Below are positions 44,733-55,742 of a stretch of DNA of 64,000 bases, one piece after another. The position numbers were made by a program, and so were the translations under genes. The stretch comes from Pandoraea commovens (lineage in GTDB: Bacteria; Pseudomonadota; Gammaproteobacteria; Burkholderiales; Burkholderiaceae): the NCBI RefSeq assembly GCF_902459615.1, contig NZ_CABPSA010000005.1, forward strand, positions 248,001 to 312,000, in the 5' to 3' direction. Position 1 is the first letter of the stretch, and each line of letters begins with the position of its first letter. The notes below the pieces were generated by a model. The model worked only from the letters and a program-made list of their open reading frames with translations, made no database searches and was not told the origin of the DNA.

Positions 44733-45281
44733 ATGACGACAGCACACGAACCGGCAGTCGCAATGCAACCGAAACCGCACGACGTGTCGCGCTGGCTGCG
44801 TCACGCAGGCACCTGGCGGGCACATGCCCGCTGGCTATTTCCCGACAACGCACTCGACACGCTGGAAGCCTCGATCCGCGAATCCGAATCGGAGCATCGT
44901 TGCGAAATCCGGCTGGTGATCGAAGCAGCCATGCCGCTCGCCAACGTGTGGCGCGGGCAAACGTGCCGTCAACGCGCCGTTCAACTGTTTCACCATTTGG
45001 GTGTCGCGCACACCAGCGAGCGCACAGGCATACTGCTGTATATCAACATCGCCGATCACGATATCGAGCTGATCGCCGACAAAGGCGTCAATGCGCTGGT
45101 GGACGATGCCAAGTGGGAAGCCGTCGTGAAGCAGATGAGCGCCGGGTTTCGCGATGAACGCTACGTCCAGAGCGCGCTCGACGCACTGAACACCCTGCGC
45201 GGCATTGCGCGCGAATCCCTGCCGGCCCGAGCCGGCGCAGCCCCGGACAATGCGCTGACCGACCGGCCGCTGATGCTCTGA
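44733..45281 (+). CDS. Second TPM-domain protein
   Basis: 182 aa from ATG 44733 (GGTGAAG upstream; a GTG at 44724 overlaps the previous stop). TPM fold without signal peptide or Gly tail: TSERTGILLYINIADHDIELIADKGVNALV and MSAGFRDERYVQSALDALNTL. Common third member of lemA-ygcG operons. Cytoplasmic or membrane-associated, function unknown. Confidence 0.85.
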   Translation: MTTAHEPAVAMQPKPHDVSRWLRHAGTWRAHARWLFPDNALDTLEASIRESESEHRCEIRLVIEAAMPLANVWRGQTCRQRAVQLFHHLGVAHTSERTGILLYINIADHDIELIADKGVNALVDDAKWEAVVKQMSAGFRDERYVQSALDALNTLRGIARESLPARAGAAPDNALTDRPLML

Positions 45282-45295
45282 CGATCTTACGTCTC

Positions 45296-46393
45296 ATGTT
45301 TTCCGATCAGGATTTTGACTACATGCGCCGCGCGCTGGCCCTGGCCGAGCGCGCGATGTTCACTACGACGCCGAACCCGCGCGTGGGCTGCGTCATCGTG
45401 CAGGACGGCCGTGTTATCGGCGAAGGCTTCACCCAGCCCGCCGGGCAGGATCACGCCGAAGTGCAGGCCATGAAGGATGCGCGCGTGCGCGGCGAATCGG
45501 TGCGCGGCGCGACGGCCTACGTCACGCTGGAACCATGCAGTCATTACGGCCGCACACCGCCGTGCGCCAAGGGGCTCATCGACGCGGGCGTGAAGCGCGT
45601 GATCGCCGCGATGGAAGATCCGAACCCGCTCGTCGCCGGGCGCGGGCTGGGCATGCTGCGCGACGCCGGTATCGACGTGCGCTGCGGTTTGCTGGAGAAC
45701 GAAGCGCGCGAGATGAACATCGGGTTCATCGCCCGCATGACGCGCGGCACGCCGTGGGTGCGCATGAAAGTGGCAGCGAGTCTCGACGGCAAGACGGCGC
45801 TGCACAACGGCGTGAGTCAGTGGCTGACCGGCCCGGCCGCACGCGCCGACGGCCACGCATGGCGCGCACGCGCCTGCGCGATTCTCACGGGCATCGGCAC
45901 CGTGCGCGAAGACAATCCGTCGCTGACGGTGCGTGAGGTGGAAACGACGCGTCAGCCACTGCGTATCGTCGTCGACTCACGTCTGGACATCGCCCCGACG
46001 GCAAAGGTGCTGGCCGGTGGCAATGCGCTAGTGGTCTGCGCCAACGGCGATGCGGATCGCGTGGCGCGGCTGCGCGATCTTGGCGTCGACGTGCTCGATC
46101 TGCCGAACCCCAACGGCAAGGTCGAGCTACCTGCGCTACTGCGTGCGCTGGGCGAGCGTCAGTTCAACGAAATCCACGTGGAAGCCGGTTACAAGCTCAA
46201 CGGTTCGCTGCTGCGCGAAGGTTGCGTGGACGAACTGCTGACGTACTTCGCGCCGAGCATCGTCGGCGACGCGCAAGGCATGTTCAACCTGCCCGCGCTC
46301 ACTTCGCTCGACGACAAGCTCGCACTGACATTCACCGACGTGCGCATGATCGAGGCCGATCTGCGTGTGATGGCCCGGGTGAAGCGGGACTGA
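45296..46393 (+). CDS. ribD: Bifunctional riboflavin deaminase/reductase
   Basis: 365 aa. N-terminal zinc deaminase (HAEVQAM with catalytic Glu, and TLEPCSHYGRTPPC zinc Cys) and C-terminal reductase (KVAASLDGKTAL, GIGTVREDNPSL, EAGYKLNGSLLREG). Second and third steps of riboflavin synthesis. 14 bp after the TPM gene; the rest of the rib genes are at 55.7 kb. Confidence 0.95.
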   Translation: MFSDQDFDYMRRALALAERAMFTTTPNPRVGCVIVQDGRVIGEGFTQPAGQDHAEVQAMKDARVRGESVRGATAYVTLEPCSHYGRTPPCAKGLIDAGVKRVIAAMEDPNPLVAGRGLGMLRDAGIDVRCGLLENEAREMNIGFIARMTRGTPWVRMKVAASLDGKTALHNGVSQWLTGPAARADGHAWRARACAILTGIGTVREDNPSLTVREVETTRQPLRIVVDSRLDIAPTAKVLAGGNALVVCANGDADRVARLRDLGVDVLDLPNPNGKVELPALLRALGERQFNEIHVEAGYKLNGSLLREGCVDELLTYFAPSIVGDAQGMFNLPALTSLDDKLALTFTDVRMIEADLRVMARVKRD

Positions 46394-46426
46394 CGCACTA
46401 CTGAAATTCGTCGGACAGTAAAGACA

Positions 46427-46460
46427 AAAACGGGGCGTGCCGTATGGCGCGCCCCGTTTT
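46427..46460 (+). terminator. Bidirectional Rho-independent terminator after ribD
   Basis: AAAACGGGGCG/CGCCCCGTTTT perfect 11-bp stem, 12-nt loop; A5 before and T4 inside the stem end suit both convergent genes. Confidence 0.8.
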
Positions 46461-46504
46461 GCATGGCACGGCAGAAACGTCTGCCGCACTCACCGACGAA
46501 TGCG

Positions 46505-47266
46505 TCAGACGTGGAAGCCCACGCGACCGAGCGATTCCATCTCGACCGACACGTACTGACCCGGCTGGATGTACTCGGCCGGTGTCGCGCCGCCCGCCAT
46601 CACGATCCAGCCCGCCTGCAACGGCTCACCGGCCGCCGCCGACAGACGCGCCGCCGCTACGAGCGAGCGCAGCGGATGACCCAGCAGCGCCGCCGTCGAA
46701 CCGACCTGCACGGTGCGGCCGTTGATCGACATCGCCAGCCCCAGATTCGAGAAGTCGACGTGCGGGCTATGCCACGCGCCGATCACGAAACCGCTGGACG
46801 ACGCGTTATCGGCAATCACTTCCGGCAACGTGAACTTGAAGTTCTTGTAGCGCGAATCGATGATCTCGATGGCCGGTGCGATCGCCTCGACCGCTGCCAG
46901 CGCCTGCGGCCCGGTGACGTTGCCTTCGAGCGGCTTCTTCAGAATGAAGGCGATTTCCGGCTCGACGCGCGGATGCACGTAGCGCTTAAAGTCGATGGAC
47001 GTGCCCTCTTCGATCTGCATGCCGGACGTCAGACGTCCCCAGATCACATCGGACAGCCCCATCTGAATCATCTTCGCGCGGCTGGTGAAGCCCATCTTCA
47101 CGCCGACGCGCGTCTCGCCACGCTCGGCACGGCGCGCCAGCGAGGCGGCCTGAATGGCGTAGGCGTCGTCGAGCGACAGGCGGTTATCGGTGTCGAACTG
47201 TTCGACTTCGTGGGCGAAATGCGCTGCGTCGTCGAGCAGCTTGGCGTAATCGTGGATGTGGCTCAT
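46505..47266 (-). CDS. dmpH: 4-oxalocrotonate decarboxylase
   Basis: 253 aa, FAH-like hydratase/decarboxylase family. [39 protein letters not shown] and [11 protein letters not shown] match 2-oxo-3-hexenedioate decarboxylases (DmpH/XylI), which act in complex with the hydratase. Start overlaps the hydratase stop as ATGA. Last of three genes in the 4-oxalocrotonate branch. Confidence 0.85.
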   Translation of the reverse strand: MSHIHDYAKLLDDAAHFAHEVEQFDTDNRLSLDDAYAIQAASLARRAERGETRVGVKMGFTSRAKMIQMGLSDVIWGRLTSGMQIEEGTSIDFKRYVHPRVEPEIAFILKKPLEGNVTGPQALAAVEAIAPAIEIIDSRYKNFKFTLPEVIADNASSSGFVIGAWHSPHVDFSNLGLAMSINGRTVQVGSTAALLGHPLRSLVAAARLSAAAGEPLQAGWIVMAGGATPAEYIQPGQYVSVEMESLGRVGFHV

Positions 47267-48093
47267 CGTGCAGCCTCGCTGGCAGGTTCAAAGACGGCGC
47301 GGACCGAGCCCAGGCCATTGATGCGGGTCTCGAAGATGTCGCCCGGGGTGACGGCGGCCATCGGACCAAGGGCGCCCGAAAGCACCAGATCGCCTGCCCT
47401 CAGCGGCGTGCCCACCGCAGCCATCGTGCGCGCGAGCCACACCACGGCGTTGATCGGGCTGCCCAGACAGGCCGCGCCTGCGCCGACCGAGACCGGCTCG
47501 CCACGACGCTCAAGCACCATGCCGCACATGCGGACGTCGAATTCCGAGAGCTTCTTCGGCGTGTTGCCGATCACATAGGCCGACGACGAAGCGTTATCGG
47601 CAATCGTGTCGGTAATGCGGATATTCCAGTCGGCCACGCGGCTGCCGACGATTTCCAGCGCGGGCAGCGCGTACTCGATGGCATTGAGCACATCCAGCTG
47701 GCCCGGATTCTCAACGTTCAGATCGCGGCCGATCACGAACGCAATCTCGGCTTCGATCTTCGGTTGCGTGAGGATCGAGGCGGGAATCGGTTCACCGTCG
47801 CCATAGCCCATGTCGTCGAACAACAGGCCGAAATCAGGCTGGTCAACGCCGAGCTGCTTCTGCACGGCGACCGACGTCAGACCGATCTTGCAGCCGACGA
47901 TACGGCGACCGGCCGCGAGGCGTCGCTCGGTGTTGATGCGCTGGATGGCGTAGGCGTCGTCGATGGTGAGCGGTGCGAACGTGTCGCGCAGCGGGGCGAT
48001 GAAGCGGTGCGAGCGCTCGGCTTCGAGCAGCGCATCGGCGGCCTGCTGGAGACGCGCCTGCGTAGCTGCGTCGCGTTGGATAGCGTTGCTCAT
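47263..48093 (-). CDS. dmpE: 2-oxopent-4-enoate hydratase
   Basis: 276 aa, same superfamily as the decarboxylase. [50 protein letters not shown] and [11 protein letters not shown]. Converts 2-oxopent-4-enoate to 4-hydroxy-2-oxovalerate. Start overlaps the tautomerase stop (TAATG). No aldolase (dmpG) or acylating dehydrogenase (dmpF) is in the window. Confidence 0.85.
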   Translation of the reverse strand: MSNAIQRDAATQARLQQAADALLEAERSHRFIAPLRDTFAPLTIDDAYAIQRINTERRLAAGRRIVGCKIGLTSVAVQKQLGVDQPDFGLLFDDMGYGDGEPIPASILTQPKIEAEIAFVIGRDLNVENPGQLDVLNAIEYALPALEIVGSRVADWNIRITDTIADNASSSAYVIGNTPKKLSEFDVRMCGMVLERRGEPVSVGAGAACLGSPINAVVWLARTMAAVGTPLRAGDLVLSGALGPMAAVTPGDIFETRINGLGSVRAVFEPASEAAR

Positions 48094-48302
48094 TACGCGC
48101 CCGCCTTGGCCGGTGCTGCCGGCTCGTCCTTCGTGCGCTCGCCCACCGCCCAGTGGGCGGCCGGCACCTGCGTCGCGAAGACGCGAATCGATTCGAGCGG
48201 CGCGCCGAGCGTCTCGTGCACGGTGCGCGCCACGGCCTTCACGCAGGCCTTGACGGCAGCGTCATCGCGGCCCTCGATCAGATTGATATGTACGATTGGC
48301 AT
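48093..48302 (-). CDS. dmpI: 4-oxalocrotonate tautomerase
   Basis: 69 aa, with Pro right after Met (catalytic N-terminal Pro1) and [13 protein letters not shown] as in 4-OT enzymes. An Ala/Lys tail of about 10 residues follows the usual end. Ketonises 2-hydroxymuconate. First gene of the three-gene unit, divergent from LysR. Confidence 0.88.
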   Translation of the reverse strand: MPIVHINLIEGRDDAAVKACVKAVARTVHETLGAPLESIRVFATQVPAAHWAVGERTKDEPAAPAKAGA

Positions 48303-48364
48303 GATGCTGTCTCCTGAAATGCTCGATAGAGCGGCTTCGTGCAGGCATGATGCGCGCGCGGAAA

Positions 48365-48413
48365 GATACCGTCCAATACCAAATTTCCAGATTCCGATAC
48401 TATTTCGGTATCG
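48365..48413. promoter_or_regulatory. LysR-type operator region
   Basis: CGATAC-N7-GTATCG (48395-48413) is a perfect inverted repeat with the T-N11-A form; further GATACC and AATACC half-sites lie at 48365-48380. Sits between dmpI and the LysR gene. Confidence 0.6.
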
Positions 48414-48430
48414 AGTTGAGGCACTGAATC

Positions 48431-49336
48431 ATGGATATCAAGCAAATGCGGTACTTCCTCGCGGTGGCGCAGGAGGGCCATTTCGGACGCGCTGCCGAAC
48501 GGCTGAACATGGCGCAGCCACCGCTCACCCGTCATATCCACGCACTGGAGGCGCAACTCGGCACGGCGCTCTTCGTGCGCACGCCCAAAGGCGCGACGCT
48601 GACCGCCGCCGGGCAGACGCTGCTCGCCGAGGTGCCGAACATCCTCTCGCTCACGCGCCGCGCAGAAGAGCAAACCCGGCTCGCGGGCGATGGGTATATC
48701 GGGCGGCTCGACGTCGGCATCTTCAGTTCCGGCATTCTCAATGTGATTCCGCGACTGCTCGCAGACTTCCACACTGAGCGCCCCGAAGTGAAAATCGGCC
48801 TGCACAACCTGTCGAAGACGGAACAGATTGCGGCGCTGCGTGAGCGGCGCATCGCCATCGGCTTCAACCGTCTGATTCCGGACGAACCGGATCTGGTCGT
48901 CGACTGGATTCACCGCGAGCCGTTTCTCGTCGCACTGTACGAAGGGCACCCGCTGTGCAAGCGCGCATCGCTCACGCTCGCCGATCTCGATAACGAGCGG
49001 ATGATTCTCTACCCGAACGCACCGGTGCCCGGACTCGCAGAAGAAGTGGCCGCCGCGTTTCGCGCCGAGGGCGTGACGCTGCGCGTAGAGCAGGAGGTGG
49101 AGGATGTGGTGACGTCGATTGCACTCGTGGCGAGTCGCTTTGGCGTGTGCGTCACGACCGAGTCGGCCGCGAATCTGCGATTGCCCGGCGTGGTGTATCG
49201 GCCGTTGAAGTCGCAGCGGCTGCGCTCCATCGAACTGAACTGCATGTACCGGCGCGATGACGATTCGCCGATTCTCGCCGCGTTTCTCGCGCTGATCCGC
49301 GCATCGCGCACCCGGCGTCACCCGCTGCCGATGTAA
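48431..49336 (+). CDS. LysR-family transcriptional regulator
   Basis: 301 aa. N-terminal winged HTH (MRYFLAVAQEGHFGRAAERLNMAQPPLTRHIHALE) and periplasmic-binding-like effector domain, CatM/BenM style (VDWIHREPFLVALYEGHPL). Divergent from dmpI with an operator between; likely activates the 4-oxalocrotonate genes when an aromatic intermediate is present. Confidence 0.88.
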   Translation: MDIKQMRYFLAVAQEGHFGRAAERLNMAQPPLTRHIHALEAQLGTALFVRTPKGATLTAAGQTLLAEVPNILSLTRRAEEQTRLAGDGYIGRLDVGIFSSGILNVIPRLLADFHTERPEVKIGLHNLSKTEQIAALRERRIAIGFNRLIPDEPDLVVDWIHREPFLVALYEGHPLCKRASLTLADLDNERMILYPNAPVPGLAEEVAAAFRAEGVTLRVEQEVEDVVTSIALVASRFGVCVTTESAANLRLPGVVYRPLKSQRLRSIELNCMYRRDDDSPILAAFLALIRASRTRRHPLPM

Positions 49337-49762
49337 GGCTGGCGTCTATCCATAGATATATGCGCACGGATACGGCTGAATGCAAAGCGCCGACGATTGG
49401 ATTTCAATACCCACCGGATTGTATCCAAAATGTCCTGATGCCTATTTCGTCGCATCCATTCAACATGGCCCTCATTTACCGATTCACGTGACATTTGCGG
49501 ATTTTCCAATCTGCGTAGTACTACGGAGAATCGCTGTGACGACTCTTATTTTTTTCTTATGACCCTTTTGAAACCCTTTATCCATGCGGGTTTTCGGGGG
49601 ACTCAGGATACCTGTTTCTATTAAAGAGCGTATTACGCTACTATGGCGCATCGTTCAGGCCGCCAGCGGTTTGAAGGATCCAATACCGACCAGGTTTAGC
49701 AGTCGATTAAGGCTACCGCACCACGAGGTAGTCAAAAAATACAAATCAAGGAGATGTCCACA
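49337..49762. other. AT-rich intergenic region upstream of livK
   Basis: 426 bp without a credible gene; short frames lack ribosome sites. AT-rich compared with flanks. Contains a perfect 13-bp palindrome AGCGTATTACGCT (49627-49639) followed by TACTAT, a possible -10. Probably the livK regulatory region. Confidence 0.5.
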
Positions 49763-50875
49763 ATGCAGTTTCGTCACAAATCCCTGTTCGTTGCCGCTGC
49801 TCTCGCCCTCCTCGGAACGGCTGCCAATGCAGAGACCGTCAAGATCGCCATCGCCGGTCCGTTCAGCGGCTCGGTTGCTCAGTACGGCGACATGGTCAAG
49901 GCCGGTGCGCTAACCGCGATTGAAGAAGTCAACGCAGCTGGCGGCGCGAACGGCAACAAGCTCGAAGCCGTGTTCATGGATGACGCATGCGAGCCGAAGC
50001 AGGCTGTCGCCGTCGCCAACAAGATCGTTAGCCAGAAGATCAAGTATGTGATCGGCCATGTGTGCTCGGGCTCGACGATCCCGGCATCGGACATCTACGA
50101 AAACGAAGGCGTCGTGATGATCACGCCGTCGGCCACGGCACCGCAACTGACCGAAGGCAAGAAGCGCCACTTCATCTTCCGTACGATCGGTCGTGACGAC
50201 CAGCAAGGTCCGGCAGCTGCTCAGTACATCATCAACAAGGTCAAGCCGAAGAAGGTTGCCGTGCTGCACGACAAGCAGTCGTACGGTCAGGGTATCGCCA
50301 CCTCGGTGAAGAAGGACCTCGACGCCGCCAAGGTGCCGGTCGTGCTGTTCGAAGGCATCAACGCTGGTGACTCGGACTACTCGGCTGTCATCACCAAGCT
50401 CAAGGCGCAAGGCGTGGACTTCGTCTACTTCGGCGGCTACCACCCGGAAATGGGTCTGCTGCTGCGTCAGGCACGTGAGCAAGGCGTGAAGGCCACGTTC
50501 ATGGGACCGGAAGGCGTGGGCAACAAGGACGTGACGGCTATCGCCGGCCCGGCTTCGGAAGGCATGCTCGTGACGCTGCCGGCCGACTTCGCTGCCGACC
50601 CGGCCAACGCCAAGCTGGTGAAGGCCTTCGCCGACGCCAAGCGCGATCCGAACGGTCCGTTCCAGATGCCGGCCTACACGGGCGTGCAACTGATCGCCAA
50701 GAGCATCGCTGGCGCGAAGAGCACCGACTCGGAAAAGGTGGCGAAGTACCTGCACGCCAACACGTTCGACACGCCGATCGGCAAGGTGGCGTATGACGCC
50801 GCCGGCGATCTGAAGTCGTTCAAGTTCGTGGTCTTCACCTGGCACAAGGACGCCACCAAGACCGCAGCCAACTGA
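49763..50875 (+). CDS. livK: Branched-chain amino-acid ABC transporter, substrate-binding protein
   Basis: 370 aa with signal peptide ending ANAETVKI. Leu/Ile/Val-binding fold: IAGPFSGSVAQYGDMVKAGALTAIEEVNAAGG, YVIGHVCSGSTIPASDIYE (disulfide Cys), SYGQGIATSVKKDL. Start 49763 has AAGGAG 9 nt upstream; ATG 49754 overlaps that ribosome site. First gene of livKHMGF. Confidence 0.93.
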   Translation: MQFRHKSLFVAAALALLGTAANAETVKIAIAGPFSGSVAQYGDMVKAGALTAIEEVNAAGGANGNKLEAVFMDDACEPKQAVAVANKIVSQKIKYVIGHVCSGSTIPASDIYENEGVVMITPSATAPQLTEGKKRHFIFRTIGRDDQQGPAAAQYIINKVKPKKVAVLHDKQSYGQGIATSVKKDLDAAKVPVVLFEGINAGDSDYSAVITKLKAQGVDFVYFGGYHPEMGLLLRQAREQGVKATFMGPEGVGNKDVTAIAGPASEGMLVTLPADFAADPANAKLVKAFADAKRDPNGPFQMPAYTGVQLIAKSIAGAKSTDSEKVAKYLHANTFDTPIGKVAYDAAGDLKSFKFVVFTWHKDATKTAAN

Positions 50876-50979
50876 TTCCCTGACGCTTTACTGGCCAGCG
50901 AATCACCCCCAGCCGCCCGCCGACCCCGGCGGGCGGCTCGCATTCGCGCTCGGCCCCCGCTAGTCGCGAGGCTTCCCGC

Positions 50980-51903
50980 ATGAACGAATTTTTCCCACAG
51001 CTTGCCCAGCAACTGGTCAATGGCCTGACGCTGGGCGCGATCTACGCGCTGATTGCCATTGGCTACACAATGGTCTACGGCATTATCGGCATGATCAACT
51101 TTGCCCACGGCGAGATCTACATGATCGGCGCCTATGTCGGGCTTGTCACACTGACTGCAATCGGAACGGCGGCGGGCTACCCCTTGCCGCTCGTGCTGGG
51201 CGCAGCGCTGCTGGTATCGGTGCTGGTCACGGGCCTTTACGGCTTCGCGATCGAGCGGGTGGCGTATCGCCCGCTACGCGGCGGACCTCGTCTCGGACCG
51301 CTGATCTCCGCGATCGGTATGTCCATCTTCCTGCAGAACTACGTGCAGATCGGTCAGGGTGCACGCGATGTTTCCGTGCCGATGCTGATCTCCGGCGCCA
51401 TCGATATTCCGATGGGCGACTTCACCGTGACGATTCCCTACGCTCGCATGCTGATCGTGGGTGTGACGGTGGCACTGATGATTCTGCTCACGCTGTTCAT
51501 CGCCAACTCGCGCATGGGCCGCGCCTGCCGTGCCTGCGCCGAGGACATGCGCATGGCCAACCTGCTCGGCATCGATACGAATCGCGTGATCTCGTTCACG
51601 TTCATTCTCGGTGCCATGCTCGCGGCCGTGGGTGGCGTGCTGATCGGCCTGACCATCGGCAAGCTCAATCCGTACATCGGCTTCATCGCTGGCATCAAGG
51701 CCTTCACGGCAGCGGTGCTGGGCGGTATCGGCAGCATTCCCGGCGCCATGCTGGGCGGCGTGCTGCTGGGCCTGGCGGAGACGCTCGCCTCGGGCTACAT
51801 GCCCTCCGAGTACAAGGACATCGTGGCGTTCTGCCTGCTGGTGCTGGTGCTGCTGTTCCGCCCGACCGGCCTGCTGGGCAAGCCTGACGTCGAGAAAGTC
51901 TGA
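50980..51903 (+). CDS. livH: Branched-chain amino-acid ABC permease LivH
   Basis: 307 aa, about eight helices. [39 protein letters not shown] is the hallmark N-terminus. The EAA-like loop has [19 protein letters not shown]. 104 bp after livK, 8 bp before livM. Confidence 0.94.
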   Translation: MNEFFPQLAQQLVNGLTLGAIYALIAIGYTMVYGIIGMINFAHGEIYMIGAYVGLVTLTAIGTAAGYPLPLVLGAALLVSVLVTGLYGFAIERVAYRPLRGGPRLGPLISAIGMSIFLQNYVQIGQGARDVSVPMLISGAIDIPMGDFTVTIPYARMLIVGVTVALMILLTLFIANSRMGRACRACAEDMRMANLLGIDTNRVISFTFILGAMLAAVGGVLIGLTIGKLNPYIGFIAGIKAFTAAVLGGIGSIPGAMLGGVLLGLAETLASGYMPSEYKDIVAFCLLVLVLLFRPTGLLGKPDVEKV

Positions 51904-51911
51904 GGTCGACC

Positions 51912-53182
51912 ATGACACAACAACTCACCATGAAGTCCGGCGCCGCCCACCGCGCGCCGGCAGGAGAGACGCTCAAGGGTGCGGTCATCGCCGCAATCGT
52001 GACGATCATCCTCACGGCCCCCATCCTGGGCCTGCAACTGAAGCTCGACGGCTACAAGGTCGTGCTCGAACAGCATTGGCGTCCGGTCTGGATCGCGACC
52101 GCCATCGTGTTCGTGTTCCAACTGATCAAGCCGTTCCTGTTGCGCACCAAGCGCGCGGTGAAACTGCCGACGATGCCCACGATGGGACGTCGTCAGCAAC
52201 TGACCGCCATGTGGGTGCTGCTCGCCGTCGGTCTCGTGTGGCCGTTCGTCGGCTCGCGCGGCGCAGTGGACGTGGCCACGCTCGCACTCATCTACTGCGT
52301 GCTGGGTCTCGGCCTGAACATCGTCGTGGGCTTCGCCGGTCTGCTCGATCTGGGCTATGTCGGCTTCTATGCCGTCGGCGGTTATACGTACGCGTTGCTC
52401 AATCAGTACTTCGGTCTGACCTTCTGGGAATGCCTGCCGCTCGCCGCGCTGATGTCGGCGACGTTCGGCTTCCTGCTGGGCTTCCCGGTGCTGCGTCTGC
52501 GCGGTGACTATCTCGCCATCGTGACGTTGGGCTTCGGCGAAATCATTCGCTTGCTGCTCAACAACCTGACGAGCCTGACGGGCGGTCCGGACGGCGTGTC
52601 CGGCATTCCGAAGCCCAGCGTGTTCGGCTTCGAGATGGCGCGCTCGTCGAGTGTGGAAGGCGCGAAGACATTCCATGAACTGATCGGGCTGGATTACAGC
52701 GGCGGTCATATGGTGATCTGGCTGTATCTGCTCGCGTTCGCGCTGGTCGGATTCACGCTGTTCGTCACGAGCCGTCTGATTCGCATGCCGATCGGTCGCG
52801 CATGGGAAGCCCTGCGCGAAGATGAAATCGCCTGCCGCTCGCTCGGTCTGAACCCCACGCGCATCAAGCTCTCGGCATTCACGCTGGGCGCCTCGTTCGC
52901 GGGTCTGGCCGGGGCGTTCTTCGCCGCGCGTCAGGGTCTGGTCACGCCGGAGTCGTTCACGTTCATCGAATCGGCGCTGATTCTCGCCGTGGTGGTGCTC
53001 GGCGGCATGGGCTCGCAGATCGGTGTGATTCTCGCGGCCATCCTGCTGACGATTCTGCCGGAAGTGGCACGCGACTTTGCCGAGTACCGCATGCTGATCT
53101 TCGGTCTGGTGATGGTGCTGATGATGATGTGGCGTCCGCAAGGTCTGCTGCCCGCCACCCGCCCGCATGTGGAGTTGCCGCA

Positions 53183-53186
<4 letters not shown>
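51912..53186 (+). CDS. livM: Branched-chain amino-acid ABC permease LivM
   Basis: 424 aa. N-terminal part of about 100 residues with extra helices, as in proteobacterial LivM, then the conserved permease core ([54 protein letters not shown]). Stop overlaps livG as ATGA. Confidence 0.94.
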
Positions 53187-53949
<763 letters not shown>

Positions 53950-53950
<1 letters not shown>

Positions 53951-54651
53951 TGCTCAAGCTGGAACAGATCCACACCCATTACGGGGCCGTCGAGGCGCTC
54001 TCGGGCGTGTCCATCGAAGTGAACAAGGGCGAGATCGTCACGCTCATCGGCAGCAACGGCGCAGGCAAGACCACGCTGATGATGACCGTGTGTGGCACGC
54101 CCCGCGCGTCGAGCGGCCGCGTCATGTTCGAGGGCAACGACATTACCAACCGTCCGACGCACGAGATCATGCGCATGGGCATGGCGATTTCGCCGGAGGG
54201 CCGTCGCGTGTTTCCGAGCCTGACCGTCATCGAGAACCTGAAGATGGGCGGCTTCTTCGCGTCCAAAGACGAAATCGATGCTGGCATGGATCACGTCTTC
54301 AAGCTGTTTCCCCGGCTCGCACAACGTGGCAAACAGCGTGCAGGCACGATGTCCGGCGGCGAACAGCAGATGCTCGCCATCGGGCGCGCGTTGATGAGCC
54401 GTCCGCGTCTGTTGTTGCTCGATGAACCGACACTCGGTCTCGCACCGCTCGTGATCGCGCAGATCTTCGACATCATTCGTGCGATTCGCGAAGAAGGCGT
54501 GACGGTGTTTCTGGTGGAGCAAAACGCGAACAAGGCGCTGCATGTGGCCGACCGCGGTTATGTGCTCGAAACCGGGCGCGTCGTGCTCGCCGATTCGGCC
54601 GACAACCTGCTCGCCAACGACGACATCAAGCGCGCTTATCTGGGTGCTTAA
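53950..54651 (+). CDS. livF: Branched-chain amino-acid ABC ATPase LivF
   Basis: 233 aa. Walker A GSNGAGKTT, signature MSGGEQQMLAIGRAL, Walker B LLLLDEPTLGLAP. Pairs with LivG in the cytoplasmic ATPase dimer. Followed by a strong terminator. Confidence 0.94.
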
Positions 54652-54698
54652 GTCGGTGGTCACGAGGCCATCGATCAGGCCGATGTGACGGGCAACAG

Positions 54699-54733
54699 AA
54701 AAGGGGATGTGCTTTCGGGCACATCCCCTTTTT
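54699..54733 (+). terminator. Rho-independent terminator of the liv operon
   Basis: AAAAGGGGATGTGC/GCACATCCCCTTTT stem (14 bp), TTTCGG loop, T-run. A-run on the other side may serve the convergent SRPBCC gene. Confidence 0.93.
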
Positions 54734-54764
54734 CATACGTCTGCGAAAGATGACTTCAGCCGGG

Positions 54765-55262
54765 TTACTTCATCAGATCGACCAGTTGATCCAACGCCTT
54801 GCCCCAACCGTCGTGGAAGCCCATGGCTTCGTGCTGCGCGCGCGTGGCTTCGTCGCCGTGCATGGCGATCGCCGTGTAGCGCGTGCCCTTGCCATGCGTC
54901 TCCATCAGCACGGCGGCGGTGAACTGAAAGCCACCGTGTTCGGCTACCGGCGCGGGCGCGGGACGGAAACCGGGCAGCACCGCGTTCGTCCACACGAGTC
55001 GCGAATTCTCGACCACTTCCAGATAGCAACCGACGTTCGGAAACTGCTGCCCTTCCGGTGAACGCATGACGGTGTGAAACAGACCGCCCGGACGCAGATC
55101 GATTTCGCACTCGACCGTTTGCCAGGGCGCAGGCGTGAACCATTTCTTGAGATGCTCCGGCTGCGTCCACGCGGCCCAGACGCGCTCGCACGGGACGTCG
55201 ACATAGCGCTCCAGCACCAGGTCCAGCTTCGGGTCCACCGAGAACAGGTTGGGTTGACTCAT
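54765..55262 (-). CDS. SRPBCC-family (AHSA1-like) protein
   Basis: 165 aa START-like fold: [27 protein letters not shown] and a C-terminal [17 protein letters not shown]. Binds a hydrophobic ligand; function unknown. GGAGA is 7 nt upstream of ATG 55262. Follows the ArsR stop by 2 nt: a classic ArsR-SRPBCC pair. Confidence 0.9.
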   Translation of the reverse strand: MSQPNLFSVDPKLDLVLERYVDVPCERVWAAWTQPEHLKKWFTPAPWQTVECEIDLRPGGLFHTVMRSPEGQQFPNVGCYLEVVENSRLVWTNAVLPGFRPAPAPVAEHGGFQFTAAVLMETHGKGTRYTAIAMHGDEATRAQHEAMGFHDGWGKALDQLVDLMK

Positions 55263-55264
55263 CT

Positions 55265-55597
55265 TCACGTCTCCTTCATCTGCAAAAGATAGTTATCGAG
55301 TTGGTCGAGGCGACGCGTCCATTTGTCGCGCTGCAACTGGAGCCAATCCTGTGCGCCCGCCAGCGTTTCAGTCTCCAGCGCGTAGGTCCGCACACGCCCT
55401 GCTTTGCGCGAGACGACCAGGCCGCTCTCCTCCAGCACGCTCAAATGCTGCGAGAAGGACGGCAACGCCATCGAAAACGGACGCGCCAGTTCACTCACGG
55501 ACGCCGGGCCCAACGTCAGGCGCTCGACGACCGCACGACGTGTGGGATCGGATAACGCCTGAAAGATTCGATCGAGAGGGATGGATTGGTTAGCCAT
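55265..55597 (-). CDS. ArsR-family transcriptional regulator
   Basis: 110 aa winged HTH ([47 protein letters not shown]). Metal-binding Cys pairs of metallo-ArsR proteins are absent, as in the SRPBCC-linked subgroup. A strong promoter ends 7 nt before ATG 55597, so the mRNA is likely leaderless and the longer frame (from 55615) is not used. Confidence 0.88.
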   Translation of the reverse strand: MANQSIPLDRIFQALSDPTRRAVVERLTLGPASVSELARPFSMALPSFSQHLSVLEESGLVVSRKAGRVRTYALETETLAGAQDWLQLQRDKWTRRLDQLDNYLLQMKET

Positions 55598-55600
55598 GCG

Positions 55601-55632
55601 CCTAACTATAGTCACAGCAATTACTTAGGTCA
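55601..55632 (-). promoter_or_regulatory. arsR promoter and operator
   Basis: Minus strand: TTGACC, 17 nt, TATAGT, then TAGGCGC and ATG. CCTAAGTA and TAGTTAGG (7 of 8 inverted) bracket the promoter, covering spacer and -10: likely autoregulatory. Confidence 0.7.
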
Positions 55633-55659
55633 AGACCTTTGTATTGACGTCTTTCCGTT

Positions 55660-55680
55660 GTCCGATGCGCTAGATCGGAC
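55660..55680. repeat. Inverted repeat upstream of ribBA
   Basis: GTCCGAT-N7-ATCGGAC, perfect 7-bp arms. A TAGAAT -10 follows at about 55704, 39 nt before the ribBA ATG. No FMN riboswitch was recognised here. Confidence 0.45.
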
Positions 55681-55742
55681 GCAGCCGCGCACCGGCTTGG
55701 CGTAGAATAGAGCCTTTCCAAATTGAGCCCCGCGTTGCCGCT

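Noticed and set aside
49380-49562. Short plus-strand frame in the livK upstream region
   Set aside because: No ribosome site, atypical codon use and AT-rich regulatory context.
55616-55742. FMN riboswitch upstream of ribBA
   Set aside because: The 127-bp spacer is too short and lacks the conserved RFN stems; only an inverted repeat and a -10 were found.
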